Positions 35,000-43,885 are shown, counted from the first letter of the stretch. The stretch: DNA of 62,038 bases from an uncultured Lachnospiraceae bacterium (GCA_910577785.1 CAJTNT010000024.1:1-62038); one strand, 5' to 3'. Translations and numbers: made by a program. Notes: generated by a model not told the origin, from the letters alone.

Positions 35000-35653
35000 C
35001 TACTCACCAAACACTGCCAAGTAGTCCTTCTTAAATTTCTCAATGCCGATATCGGTCAGCGGATGCTTAGTCATCTGCTCAATCACGCCATAAGGTACGG
35101 TTGCGATATCCGCCCCAGCTAATGCACATTCTGTCACATGCACCGGATTGCGTACGCTGGCTGCGATAATCTCTGTATTCAGGTCATAATTTGCAAAAAT
35201 ATCCGCGATGTCCTCAATTAGGGCAGTGCCAATCTGATTAATGTCATCCAGACGCCCTAAGAACGGGGATACATACGTTGCCCCTGCCCTGGCCGCCAGC
35301 AATGCCTGGTTGGCTGTGAAAATCAGAGTCACATTTGTCTTGATGCCTTCGGCTGCCAATACCTTAACAGCCTTTAAGCCTTCTACTGTCATGGGGATTT
35401 TCACAATCATATTTGGATGGATAGCTGCAATTTCGCGGCCTTCCTGAATCATGCCCTCGGCATCTGTGGTGGTCGCTTTCACCTCGCCGCTGATTGGCCC
35501 ATCCACAATGGTGGTGATTTCCTTGATAACCTCATTGAAATCCCTGCCCTCTTTTGCAATCAATGAAGGATTTGTCGTTACGCCGCAAATAACGCCCATA
35601 TCATTTGCTTTACGGATATCTTCTACATTCGCTGTATCAATAAAAAATTTCAT
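35000..35653 (-). CDS. Transaldolase of the small FSA/TalC type
   Basis: 217 residues, the length of the fructose-6-phosphate aldolase/small transaldolase family. The Schiff-base lysine K85 lies in NMIVKIPMT; VTTNPSLIAKEG and the C-terminal ATVPYGVIEQMTKHPLTDIGIEKF are diagnostic. Sequence alone does not separate true transaldolase from fructose-6-P aldolase; its position between araA and transketolase favours transaldolase in the pentose phosphate route. Confidence 0.93.
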   Translation of the reverse strand: MKFFIDTANVEDIRKANDMGVICGVTTNPSLIAKEGRDFNEVIKEITTIVDGPISGEVKATTTDAEGMIQEGREIAAIHPNMIVKIPMTVEGLKAVKVLAAEGIKTNVTLIFTANQALLAARAGATYVSPFLGRLDDINQIGTALIEDIADIFANYDLNTEIIAASVRNPVHVTECALAGADIATVPYGVIEQMTKHPLTDIGIEKFKKDYLAVFGE

Positions 35654-35699
35654 AACCTTTCCTCTCTTTCCGATCTATCCAATCCCATGAAGCAGTATC

Positions 35700-35730
35700 C
35701 CCTGCAGGATTGCCAGGCAAGCCTGCAGGG
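35700..35730. other. Intercistronic hairpin between araA and the transaldolase gene
   Basis: A perfect 9-base stem CCCTGCAGG / CCTGCAGGG around a 13-base loop. No T-run follows on the minus strand, so it is more likely an mRNA-stabilising or attenuating hairpin than a terminator. Confidence 0.6.
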
Positions 35731-35756
35731 TATCCGGCTCTAGATCAAGCCCTGCT

Positions 35757-37256
35757 TTATTTTCCAAATACAACGTTCCCTAACATCAAATCTTTCTTGA
35801 AGCTGCGGATATTCGTATTCTCATCAATAAATACAGCCTCGATGCCCATAGCGGCTGCCCAGTCGCCCATCTGCTCCGCTGTAATATCATAAGAGAATGC
35901 AGTATGGTGTGCGCCGCCTGCAAGGATCCATGCTTCACAGCCAGTCGCAAAGTCAGGCTTCGGCGTCCAGAATGCAGTTGCAACCGGAAGCTTCGGCATC
36001 GGCTTCTCCACCTTCTTGCAGTCTACGGAGTTAATAATCAAGCGGAAGCGATTGCCCAAATCAATCAAGGATGTTGCAATACCAGGGCCTTCCTTGGAAG
36101 TAAATACCAGACGTGCCGGGTCTTCCCTGTCGCCCATAGAAAGCGGCTGGCACTTAATGCTGATTGACCCCTCTGAAATGGACGGGCAGATTTCCAGCAT
36201 ATGCGCCTGGAGGATGCCTTCCTTGCCAGGAACTAGGTTATAGGTATAATCCTCTAACATAGAAGTTCCCTTTGCATCCTTCATGCCTGCGGACATCAAT
36301 TTCATGATACGCACCATAGCGGCTACCTTCCAGTCTCCTTCTGCGCCGAAACCATAGCCTTTTTCCATCAGCCTCTGGATGGCAAGGCCCGGAAGCTGCT
36401 TCAATGCGCCCAGATCGCCAAAGTGGGTAACGATGGCCTGATAATTCTTCTCTTCCAGGAAACGCTCAAAACCAATCTCAATCTGTGCCTGGACAGCCAC
36501 ATGCCTCTTGAACTCATCGGCATCGCGGCCTTCCAGCAAGATTTCATATTTATCATAATATTCATCCACCAATGCATTGGTATCAGACTCAGAAACAGCG
36601 CCTACCGCTTCGGCAATCTCATTGACCGGATAAGCGTCCACTTCCCAGCCAAACTTCAGCTGTGCCTCTACCTTGTCGCCTTCGGTAACAGCTACGTTAC
36701 GCATATTGTCCGCCACACGCATCACGCGTACATGGCTGCTCTCTACAATACCGATAGCCGTACGCATCCAGGAAGCAATCTTCTCCTGCACGGCTGCGCT
36801 TGTCCAGTGTCCAACCACTACCTTACGCTCGATGCCCATGCGTGTTACCATATGGCCCCATTCACGGTCGCCATGGGCGGACTGGTTCTCATTCATGAAA
36901 TCCATGTCAATCGCATCGTATGGAATTTCCTCATTAAACTGGGTATGTAAGTGAAGCAGCGGCTTCCTGTACTCCTGCAGCCCCAGGATCCAGGACTTCG
37001 CCGGAGAGAAGGTATGGCACCATACAATAACGCCGGCGCAGTCTTCATCAATATTTGCCTCATTGAAGGTCTTACGGATTAATTCATTGGTAATCAATGT
37101 GGGTTTCAGCACAACCTCAAAGGGCAGTACGCCAGATGCATTCAGCTTCTCCACAATGATCCTGGAATGCTCTGCCACATTCCTCAAGCACTCATCCCCG
37201 TATAAATCCTGAGAGCCTGTGCAGAACCAAAACTTGTAATTTCTCTGTAATTTCAT
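35757..37256 (-). CDS. araA: L-arabinose isomerase
   Basis: 499 residues, the usual AraA length, from ATG at 37256, which has AGGAGG six bases upstream (an in-frame ATG at 37310 has none). N-terminus FWFCTGSQDLYGDE, MNENQSAHGDREWGHMVTRM and HHTAFSYDIT blocks are hallmark AraA segments with the metal-binding Glu/His residues. It isomerises L-arabinose to L-ribulose and heads the operon araA-tal-tktN-tktC-araB-araD. Confidence 0.96.
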   Translation of the reverse strand: MKLQRNYKFWFCTGSQDLYGDECLRNVAEHSRIIVEKLNASGVLPFEVVLKPTLITNELIRKTFNEANIDEDCAGVIVWCHTFSPAKSWILGLQEYRKPLLHLHTQFNEEIPYDAIDMDFMNENQSAHGDREWGHMVTRMGIERKVVVGHWTSAAVQEKIASWMRTAIGIVESSHVRVMRVADNMRNVAVTEGDKVEAQLKFGWEVDAYPVNEIAEAVGAVSESDTNALVDEYYDKYEILLEGRDADEFKRHVAVQAQIEIGFERFLEEKNYQAIVTHFGDLGALKQLPGLAIQRLMEKGYGFGAEGDWKVAAMVRIMKLMSAGMKDAKGTSMLEDYTYNLVPGKEGILQAHMLEICPSISEGSISIKCQPLSMGDREDPARLVFTSKEGPGIATSLIDLGNRFRLIINSVDCKKVEKPMPKLPVATAFWTPKPDFATGCEAWILAGGAHHTAFSYDITAEQMGDWAAAMGIEAVFIDENTNIRSFKKDLMLGNVVFGK

Positions 37257-37383
37257 AATAAACCTCCTATGATATATGATTTTATAGTACTTTACTAAAA
37301 CCACGGACATATCCTGCAGCTTCCGGGCTGGCCCTTACCGCTGCCTTACCCTTCTATAGGCACATCCCCGCAATTTACTATCT

Positions 37384-37412
37384 ATTTTAAACTTCTATGG
37401 AAAGAAATACAA
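37384..37412 (-). promoter_or_regulatory. Probable promoter of the ara operon
   Basis: TTGTAT (37407-37412), 17-base spacer, TAAAAT (37384-37389) on the minus strand, leaving a ~120-base leader before araA. I did not find a convincing AraR or cre box. Confidence 0.5.
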
Positions 37413-37554
37413 GTGATTTCTGCGATTTTTTTAATAAATTTAACAACTTTTTGATGATTTGAGGGGGAATTTCTGGGCATATTGTGGGAAAATTGGAGAA
37501 ATTAGGGGAAATAGGTTCGGGGAGATTTTATACTTTCTATTTTTCCAAATAATT

Positions 37555-37671
37555 ATACACTTAAATGCAAAAATCTTTAAATTTTAAAACTTTATGCACT
37601 CTATTGCAAAAATCTATAGATTCTAAAAATTTATGCACTCTATTGCAAAAACTTAAATTATTTAGAGATCC
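37555..37671. repeat. Three tandem 39-bp repeats
   Basis: Units begin at 37555, 37594 and 37633. Units 2 and 3 share ATGCACTCTATTGCAAAAA exactly; unit 1 has ATACACTTAAATGCAAAAA. They precede an ATPase-gene remnant at 37754 and resemble the TGCATAAATTTATGCACTC block at 45878-45910 ahead of another ATPase gene. Confidence 0.8.
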
Positions 37672-37753
37672 GTATGCTTCCCCTTTCCTTCCGTGAATTT
37701 TTATATTTTCATTTCATCCATAGGCAATACTCTCGTAAACGAAGGGCTGATAA

Positions 37754-37912
37754 AAAACGGCAGACGAAGCTGTCCACAGAAGAGAATTAACCCCCTTACA
37801 GAAAATCAATGACAACTACAAAAAGATAATCCTCTCCATGAACCCGGGTATGGACTCTTCTTATGAAGGAATCAAATCCACCCATATGATAGACTGGCTG
37901 CTGGAGGGATAA
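37754..37912 (+). pseudogene. C-terminal remnant of an ATP-binding (AAA/DUF4143-type) protein
   Basis: An open stretch of 52 codons reads ...RRELTPLQKINDNYKKIIL...GIKSTHMIDWLLEG-stop, the characteristic tail of the AAA_14/DUF4143 ATP-binding proteins common in gut anaerobes. The upstream frame is closed by TAA at 37751 and no start or N-terminal domain is recognisable, so the rest has been deleted. It runs convergent with the subtilase gene, which ends 8 bases later. Confidence 0.65.
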
Positions 37913-37919
37913 AAACCTC

Positions 37920-39104
37920 CTAATGTTTTTGTAAAAACCGAACAATCCGGCCTTGGCTAGCTTTCTCCATAAGCCCCATATTGGGCTGTGCGTTCGAGAG
38001 TAACAATTCAGCCGCTTCTTCTACCGTATCCGCATAACAATAATAATATGCGGATAAAATCCCTGTGACAATGGGGGCAGATGCCGATGTCCCGCTTTCA
38101 AATCCATAGCCATCCCCTGGCAGCGTGCTGTAGATATATTCGCCCGGCGCGGCAATATCAACAAATGCCGGGCTATAGTTGGAGAAGTGGGACCATTCAC
38201 TCCGTTCATTGATACTGCCCACCGTTATCACGCGTTTATTCTTACAGCAGGCAGGAAACCTTCTGTATTCCTCTAGGTTCAGGCCATTGATATACTGGCT
38301 CTGGAAATTGCCGGACGCAACGACAAAATACATATCTGATTGATCCATCGCCTTGCTTATCTTATCCCCACCATCCTGAAACACACAGGAAATATTGCAG
38401 ATATCAGCGCCCATATCGTCCGCATACCTGATTGCCGAAACCAGGTCGTCTGCTTCTAATTCCTCGCCGCCATAGATTGGCACAACCATTAATTTCACAT
38501 TTGTATTCCCTAAGATCCCCATTGTCCCCACGCCATTGTGGGCAGCTGCAAGGATCCCCGCGCAATGCGTGCCATGCGCAGCTTCTTCGCCATCATCGTA
38601 CACGGCAGGAGAATCCGAGAAAAAATTCCATCCATAAAAATCATCTATATAGCCATTGTGGTCGTCATCTATGCCATTATCTGGTATCTCAGCCTCATTC
38701 TTCCATATGGCGGATTCTAAATCTTCGTGATGAATGTCCACACAGGAATCTAAGATGGCAATGACAAGCTCTTTCCCATTATCCTCCTGGTAACATTTCC
38801 AAAAATCATCCACCCCTATATTTATAGTAGAATTGAGGATAATATCTTCCATTATAAAATCCGGGTCATCTGTCGGGTTAGATGGAACCACTACATTTTT
38901 AACACTATCCTGCAAATACCATTGCTTACTGTATAATGGATCGTATGAGAGTTCTTTCGTTATTGCTGCCTCCGCTGACTCTTTTGGGTTGCCATGGCTG
39001 GCTTTATTGGATAAAAAACACATCAAAAACAGGCCTAATACAAACATGGACAGCATCACAATGTCAACTACTTTTTTCAAAAAACCTTTTTTATCTTCTT
39101 TCAT
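37920..39104 (-). CDS. Membrane-anchored subtilisin-like (S8) serine protease
   Basis: About 394 residues from ATG at 39104; an in-frame TTG at 39188 would add 28 residues but lies inside an inverted repeat. A membrane helix near residues 15-35 (VVDIVMLSMFVLGLFLMCFL) anchors the protein with the catalytic domain outside. The triad is in AILDSCVD (Asp near 119), HGTHCAGIL (His near 179) and GTSASAPIV (Ser near 340), with oxyanion-type NISC and ASGN segments. There is no obvious long prodomain. It lies downstream of four lipoprotein paralogue genes on the same strand, suggesting processing of those proteins; that link is inference. Confidence 0.88.
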   Translation of the reverse strand: MKEDKKGFLKKVVDIVMLSMFVLGLFLMCFLSNKASHGNPKESAEAAITKELSYDPLYSKQWYLQDSVKNVVVPSNPTDDPDFIMEDIILNSTINIGVDDFWKCYQEDNGKELVIAILDSCVDIHHEDLESAIWKNEAEIPDNGIDDDHNGYIDDFYGWNFFSDSPAVYDDGEEAAHGTHCAGILAAAHNGVGTMGILGNTNVKLMVVPIYGGEELEADDLVSAIRYADDMGADICNISCVFQDGGDKISKAMDQSDMYFVVASGNFQSQYINGLNLEEYRRFPACCKNKRVITVGSINERSEWSHFSNYSPAFVDIAAPGEYIYSTLPGDGYGFESGTSASAPIVTGILSAYYYCYADTVEEAAELLLSNAQPNMGLMEKASQGRIVRFLQKH

Positions 39105-39140
39105 CTTTTTAAAAATTGCACATTCTATTACGGAAAAACA

Positions 39141-39201
39141 GCGGTTTACAGCTTTTATATTTTCTATACCTGCATTTTCTTTCTTCAAAGCTGTAAACTG
39201 C
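39141..39201. repeat. Inverted repeat element, copy 1
   Basis: Arms GCGGTTTACAGC and GCTGTAAACTGC around a ~37-base AT-rich centre (TTTTCTATACCTGCATTTTC). Same element at 40048-40106, 41326-41384 and 42174-42234. Confidence 0.85.
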
Positions 39202-39339
39202 CGTTCTTCTTAATTTTGCCAATGATCAGTAATATCCATAAACTTTTTCATATTTCATAACACCATTGATTGACGATAACACAGCAAAGGAAACTCTATC
39301 AGGTCATATAGCTGGTTACTTATTATTCGATATAGTAGT

Positions 39340-39894
39340 CTAATCTCCTTCTTCTTCATCCTCTTGCAATGTTCCTAGAATCACATATTCACCATTTCCA
39401 TCTATTTCTTCCAATCTACTGCTAGTCCAATGACGAAGAATATCATGAAAGGTAAGATTCTCATTATTAGTAAGCACTAAATAACGGCGACCGCTTTTAT
39501 TTTTATCCAACAGAATTTTATACTGAAACGTCTCACCATTATACGTATATGTTCCATCTTCATTTACAGTATAACCTGGGTTATAATTCTCGCCCAAAGT
39601 TTCTTCCCAATCCTCTCTACTTTCTGTTCTTTCAACAGTATCCTGTAGATCCTGGTCTTCCTCTTGCCCATCCCATTCCGTCTGGGCATCCTGCGCTTCT
39701 TCTTGTAAAGCAAATGTATTCTCCGATACCAGCTGTGCTCCATCCTTCTGCTCACTATTTTCCTGAACCATGCCTGCCGCCTGCGCTTGTGCTGTCGTCT
39801 GTTCCCTATCCTGCTGGTTTCTATCAGGGCTACCGCAGCCTGCCAGATATAGGCATACAATAAAAGACATTGTCATTAATGCCATTTTTTTCAT
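39340..39894 (-). CDS. Lipoprotein, type A of the GSPDR array
   Basis: 184 residues. Signal peptide with lipobox YLAG-C20 followed by GSPDRNQQ, an acidic Gln/Glu/Ala-rich linker (about 25-110), and a small C-terminal domain beginning NYNPGYTVNEDGTYTYNGETFQY and including YLVLTNNENLTFHDIL. It is close to the gene at 41461, and its tail matches the remnant at 42745. Some of its linker (AQDAQTEWDGQEE) is shared with type B proteins, indicating recombination. Function unknown; surface exposure is expected. GAAGAAGG precedes the start. Confidence 0.8.
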   Translation of the reverse strand: MKKMALMTMSFIVCLYLAGCGSPDRNQQDREQTTAQAQAAGMVQENSEQKDGAQLVSENTFALQEEAQDAQTEWDGQEEDQDLQDTVERTESREDWEETLGENYNPGYTVNEDGTYTYNGETFQYKILLDKNKSGRRYLVLTNNENLTFHDILRHWTSSRLEEIDGNGEYVILGTLQEDEEEGD

Positions 39895-40047
39895 AACCTT
39901 CTTCTCTCTTTCAAAAAATAAAGTTAAGTCATTATGAAATCTCTTGCAACACTTTCCAGATGTTATTTAAGAGTTTATTTTTTAATAAACTGTTGAAGAA
40001 AATCCTTTGCCAGTTTTAGAGTCAATTTTGATTTGCATATTGTAACA

Positions 40048-40106
40048 GCAGTTTATCACTATTATATTTTCCGTATTTGCATTTTCTTTTTCAAGTTGTA
40101 AACTGC
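40048..40106. repeat. Inverted repeat element, copy 2 (degenerate)
   Basis: GCAGTTTATCACTAT and AAGTTGTAAACTGC flank the same TTTTCCGTATTTGCATTTTC centre; the left arm is decayed. Confidence 0.7.
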
Positions 40107-40116
40107 AGTTATTCCT

Positions 40117-40443
40117 TTACTTATTAATTCTTATATATGTTTTTATATCTGGCGCTTTATAGAATGTCTTCATTTCTTTCAGTGTTGTTTTATATACACC
40201 ACAACGGCCTAACTTTGATTTGCATTTTTTAGAACTTATCAAAATAGCAGAATGCTTTAAAGTAGAACCCGAAAAAAATAACATTTTATATCCAGAAGCA
40301 AGTTCCATTGAGGATGTCCGCTTTTTATAATACTTCGTATTCGTATATATATCAGTAGGATCATTAATCCAAAGAGGATTCGTTTCTTTTGTGGTATACC
40401 ATGCATATGAATGGCAATTATATCGTGGCTGTACTGTAATCTT
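40117..40443 (-). pseudogene. Out-of-frame C-terminal domain with NCHSYAWY motif
   Basis: In the frame shifted relative to the preceding type B gene, codons from about 40443 read VQPRYNCHSYAWYTTKETNPLWINDP, then ...SGSTLKHSAILISSK and KLGRCGVYKTTLKE. A Cys-His at the start of a domain, a later HSAI and a KxGxxGxY turn are features of small papain/NlpC-like domains appended to Clostridia secreted proteins. No convincing start lies just before it, so it was probably fused to the type B reading frame before a frameshift near 40440. The domain name is tentative. Confidence 0.55.
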
Positions 40444-41178
40444 TCTTATCCTCAGGCCGTTCATCAAACTTCTGTTCATATTCCTCCAAGAACATCTCGG
40501 ATTCCTCATCAGATAAATTTCCATAATGCAACCCAAAATATGCTTCTAAAAAAATTTGTTTAAGGTATCCTGAGGCTGACATGTCATGTTGTTTCTCTAA
40601 AATTTTATAATCACATGACATATTCCTATATTCTTTTAATAATGCCTCATCACAGTCTGAACGTGAAAATAGTTCTTCAAATACTGTAGATTTTTCTTTT
40701 AGGCTATTTATTCCATCCTCAATAGAATCATATGCCAAAATATGCCCCAAAAACGGATAATTTCCCGCATATTTACTCAAATCATCTGATGATAATGATT
40801 CTGCATATTCTTTCGGCATGTCGCATGCAGCAAGTGCATCACAAAATGATATCGTTTTCGATTCTGGAGATTCTGTATTGATAGGATATTCTCCCACTGG
40901 CAACGCCTTCCAATCTTCTATAGATACAAGATTTGTCGTTTCCTGTGTGTCTTCTTCCTGCCCATCCCATTCTGTCTGGGCATCCAACTCTTCTTGTAAG
41001 ATAGAAGTATCTTTTGTCTTTAGCTGTGTTCCATTCTTCCACTCGTTGCTTTCCTGTGCCATACTTTCTGCCTGTGCTGTCAGCGGTTCCCCATCCCGCT
41101 GATTCCTGTCGGGGCTGCCGCACCTGTCAGATACAGACATGATATAAGAGAAACTACCATTAATACCATCTTTTTCAT
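40418..41178 (-). pseudogene. Type B lipoprotein of the GSPDR array, frameshifted at the lipobox
   Basis: From ATG at 41178 the frame gives MKKMVLMVVSLISCLYLTG, then a one-base deletion relative to the paralogues (GGTGCGGC for GGCTGCGGC) moves it out of register exactly at the lipobox Cys. The long downstream frame resumes as CGSPDRNQRDGEPLTAQ and continues for ~230 residues, matching the intact type B protein at 42901 (EDWKALPVGEYP, DMPKEYAESLSSDDLSKY, EAYFG.HY.NLSDEE). It then stops after STATI. Without its signal the product could not be lipidated. A second frameshift separates it from the domain at 40117-40443. Confidence 0.8.
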
Positions 41179-41325
41179 AACCTTCTGCTCTTTTTCTATA
41201 AAATAAAGTTATATCGTTACAAAGCCTCTTATACTGCTAGCAAACTATTATTTATAAGTCTGTTTATTGATAAATTGTTGTGGAAAATCCTCTGCCAAAA
41301 TAAAGATAATCCTATATTGTAATAA

Positions 41326-41384
41326 CAGTTTACAGCTTTTACATTTTCTATACATGCATTTTCTTTCTTCAAAGCTGTAAACTG
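41326..41384. repeat. Inverted repeat element, copy 3
   Basis: Perfect arms CAGTTTACAGC / GCTGTAAACTG around a ~37-base centre (CATTTTCTATACATGCATTT). The flanking ~100 bases also resemble those of copy 1, including AATGATCAGTAATAT. Confidence 0.85.
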
Positions 41385-41460
41385 CCGTTCTTCCTAATTT
41401 TCCAATGATCAGTAATATTTATAATTTTTTCATGTTTCCTATAATAAATCATAATCAGAA

Positions 41461-42024
41461 TTATTCCCATACACGATAAGGCTTGCTTCTTTCCTTATTC
41501 TGGTAATAATCATCTTCCTCTTCATCTTCTCCCAACAATCCAAGCATTACATATTTTGTCCTGTTAGCCAAATCTGAATCTACAAAATAACTACTAATTC
41601 TATCACCAAACACATCATCATAAGTAAGATTCTCATTATTGGTAAGTATTAAATAACCCCCACCTCTTTTGCTATTACTCAGTAACATTTTATATTGAAA
41701 TGTCTCACCGTCAAACGTATATGTTCCGTCTTCATTCACGGTATAATCAGGATTATAATTCCCACCCGAAGTTTCTTTCCAGTCTTCCCTATTCTTCGGC
41801 TCTTTGGAGATATCCTGTAAGACAGATGTATCCTTCACTGTCAGATGTTCTTCATCTATCTGCCCGCTGCTTCCCTGCTCCATACCTGCTGCCTGTGCCA
41901 TATCTGCAGCCTGTGTCTGTGTCGTCAGCTGTTCCCTGCCCTGCTGGTTCCTGTCGGGGCTGCCGCAGCCTGCCAGATATAGGCATACTATAAGGGAAAC
42001 CGCCATTAATGCCATCTTTTTCAT
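41461..42024 (-). CDS. Lipoprotein, type A of the GSPDR array
   Basis: 187 residues; lipobox YLAG-C20 then GSPDRNQQGREQ, a Gln/Ala/Met-rich linker and the type A C-terminal domain (NYNPDYTVNEDGTYTFDGETFQYKML, YLILTNNENLTYDDVF). Close paralogue of the gene at 39340. AGGAGAAGG lies directly upstream of ATG. Probably displayed on the cell surface; no known function. Confidence 0.8.
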   Translation of the reverse strand: MKKMALMAVSLIVCLYLAGCGSPDRNQQGREQLTTQTQAADMAQAAGMEQGSSGQIDEEHLTVKDTSVLQDISKEPKNREDWKETSGGNYNPDYTVNEDGTYTFDGETFQYKMLLSNSKRGGGYLILTNNENLTYDDVFGDRISSYFVDSDLANRTKYVMLGLLGEDEEEDDYYQNKERSKPYRVWE

Positions 42025-42173
42025 AGCCTTCTCCTTTCTTTTTATAAAAACCTATTGTTACGAATCCTTTTCCACAACCTTCCAAATTATTATTTAAGTG
42101 TTATCTTTTCAACTGATTTTATTAAAAATGCTCTTACAGCATAAAAACAATCCTAATTTCTATATTATAGCCA

Positions 42174-42234
42174 GCAGTTTACAGCTTCTGTATTCTTCAT
42201 ACTTACATTTTCCTTCTTCAAAGTTGTAAACTGC
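42174..42234. repeat. Inverted repeat element, copy 4
   Basis: Arms GCAGTTTACAGCT / AGTTGTAAACTGC with one mismatch, around a centre related to the other copies. Confidence 0.8.
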
Positions 42235-42254
42235 TGTTCCTCTATATTTAATAT

Positions 42255-42467
42255 TTAAAACACATGCAAATTATCTAGAAAAGATGCCATATCCAAGATT
42301 ATGGTTCTCTCCGTACCTTGGGTATCTGCATATCTATCTTCTGTACTTACTTCTTTTGTACCTACTCCTTCCGTACTTGCAAAAACAGTCACTGAATCAC
42401 TTTTTGCAAAAAACATAATACCACATAGCAACATCTACAAAACATTAAATTTCAAAATTTTTTTCAT
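42255..42467 (-). pseudogene. Small secreted protein gene with an in-frame stop in the signal peptide
   Basis: ATG at 42467 behind AAGGAAAGGATGG opens MKKILKFNVL, then TAG (42435-42437), after which the same frame continues MLLCGIMFFAKSDSVTVFA and 40 more codons to TAA at 42255. It looks like a 70-residue exported protein broken by one nonsense mutation. No family recognised. A promoter (TTGACA 42643-42648, 18-base spacer, CATAAT 42619-42624) lies upstream. Confidence 0.65.
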
Positions 42468-42618
42468 TTGAATCCATCCTTTCCTTCATCTTAAGTACTG
42501 TGTTTCTTAACCCCAATAACTTTTCAGTTTCAAATACCACTCTTATCATGTCTTGTACCTATTATTGTGTTTTACCACTCCTTTCATTATCATTACCCTT
42601 TTTATATGTCCTATTTTT

Positions 42619-42648
42619 ATTATGCATATTTAGTTCTTTTTTTGTCAA
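42619..42648 (-). promoter_or_regulatory. Promoter ahead of the broken secreted-protein gene
   Basis: Minus strand TTGACA (42643-42648) and CATAAT (42619-42624), 18-base spacing, in an AT-rich stretch. Confidence 0.55.
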
Positions 42649-42744
42649 TACTATATTTTTATTCTATATATTTTTTAAAATTCTTTAGCAACCGACTGTT
42701 TAAAATACATTTTGCTAATATGCCTGCACACTGTCATATAAATC

Positions 42745-42900
42745 TTAAAGTATATCAAGCACTACATAACCAGCTGACTCAATGTCTATCATATTACTGC
42801 TAATCATATCCTGGAAAACATCGTCATATGTAAGATTTTCATTATTAATGAGTACTAAATATCGGCAGCCTCCTTCACCATCATCCAACAGCATTCTGTA
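42745..42900 (-). pseudogene. Type A C-terminal fragment fused in frame behind a stop codon
   Basis: Immediately after the TAG ending the type B gene (42901-42903), the same frame reads YRMLLDDGEGG, CRYLVLINENLTYDDVF and on to TAA at 42745. This matches the type A tail (YKMLL...YLILTNNENLTYDDVF). The last residues of the type B protein (CTYNSKMY) also match the type A segment TYTYNGETFQY. A recombinational fusion of B to A therefore occurred and is now split by one stop codon. Confidence 0.8.
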
Positions 42901-43830
42901 CTAATACATCTTACTATTATATGTACAGGATCCTATACTAAGGGTGCTTATGCCAATATACTCTGAAATAACCTTATCTTTCATGCCGTCTATAACAATA
43001 TCTTCTGGAACATATCCTATAGAGTCCCTGATACAATCATAAAACATCGTAGCTGTACTGAAATCTTTTACATCCTCAGGCCGTTCCTTATACTTCTGTT
43101 CGTATTCCTCCAAAAACGTATCTATTTCCTCGTCTGATAAATTACTATAATGTATCCCAAAGTATGCTTCTAAAAACATTTGCTCCATGTATCTGGAAGA
43201 CGACATATCATTTTGTTCCTCCAGAATTTTATAATCACATGACAGATCTGTATATTCTTTTAATAATGCCGCATTGCAATCTGGGCGTGAAAAAAGTTCT
43301 TTGATAACAGTAGATCTTTCTTTTAAAGTATTTATTCCATCCTCAATAGAATTAAACATCATAATGTCTCCCAAAAATGGGTAATTCCCCACATATTTAC
43401 TTAAATCATCTGACGACAATGATTCTGCATATTCTTTCGGCATGTTGCATGCAGCATATGCATCGCTAGATGACATCGTCTTCCATTCTGGGGAGTCTGG
43501 AGTAATAGGATATTCTCCTACTGGCAACGCCTTCCAATCCTCTATCGTTACAAGACCCGCCGTTTCCTGAGAACCTTCTTCCTGCCCATCCCATTCTGTC
43601 TGGGCATCCTGCGCTTCTTCCTGTAAGGCGGCCGTATCTTCTGCTGCCAGCTGTGTCCCATCCTTCTGCCAGCTGTTTTCCTGCTTCATGTCTGCTGCCA
43701 GTGCCATATCTGCCGCCTGTGTCTGTGCTGTCAGCTGTTCCCTGCCCTGCCGGTTCCTGTCGGGGCTGCCACAGCCTGCCAGGTACAGGCATACCATAAG
43801 GGAAACCGCCATTAATGCCATCTTTTTCAT
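42901..43830 (-). CDS. Lipoprotein, type B of the GSPDR array (fused to type A tail)
   Basis: 309 residues. Lipobox YLAG-C20, GSPDRNRQGREQ, a Gln/Ala/Asp linker, then a ~170-residue helical domain (EDWKALPVGEYP to ERPEDVKDF) shared with the pseudogene at 40418, and a unique segment SIGYVPEDIVIDGM before the fusion point. The start has AGGAGG eight bases upstream and the best promoter of the cluster (43886-43914), so this is the first and probably best-expressed gene of the array. The C-terminus is a chimera with a type A fragment, cut short by TAG. Function unknown. Confidence 0.78.
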   Translation of the reverse strand: MKKMALMAVSLMVCLYLAGCGSPDRNRQGREQLTAQTQAADMALAADMKQENSWQKDGTQLAAEDTAALQEEAQDAQTEWDGQEEGSQETAGLVTIEDWKALPVGEYPITPDSPEWKTMSSSDAYAACNMPKEYAESLSSDDLSKYVGNYPFLGDIMMFNSIEDGINTLKERSTVIKELFSRPDCNAALLKEYTDLSCDYKILEEQNDMSSSRYMEQMFLEAYFGIHYSNLSDEEIDTFLEEYEQKYKERPEDVKDFSTATMFYDCIRDSIGYVPEDIVIDGMKDKVISEYIGISTLSIGSCTYNSKMY

Positions 43831-43885
43831 AACCCCTTCCTCCTTTTGCTGTTATGTATTTTATTTTTTAAAATCATTTACTATT

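Noticed and set aside
39141..42234. Inverted repeats as insertion-sequence ends
   Set aside because: No transposase frame lies between any pair, the centre is conserved and only ~37 bases long, and no target duplications are evident.
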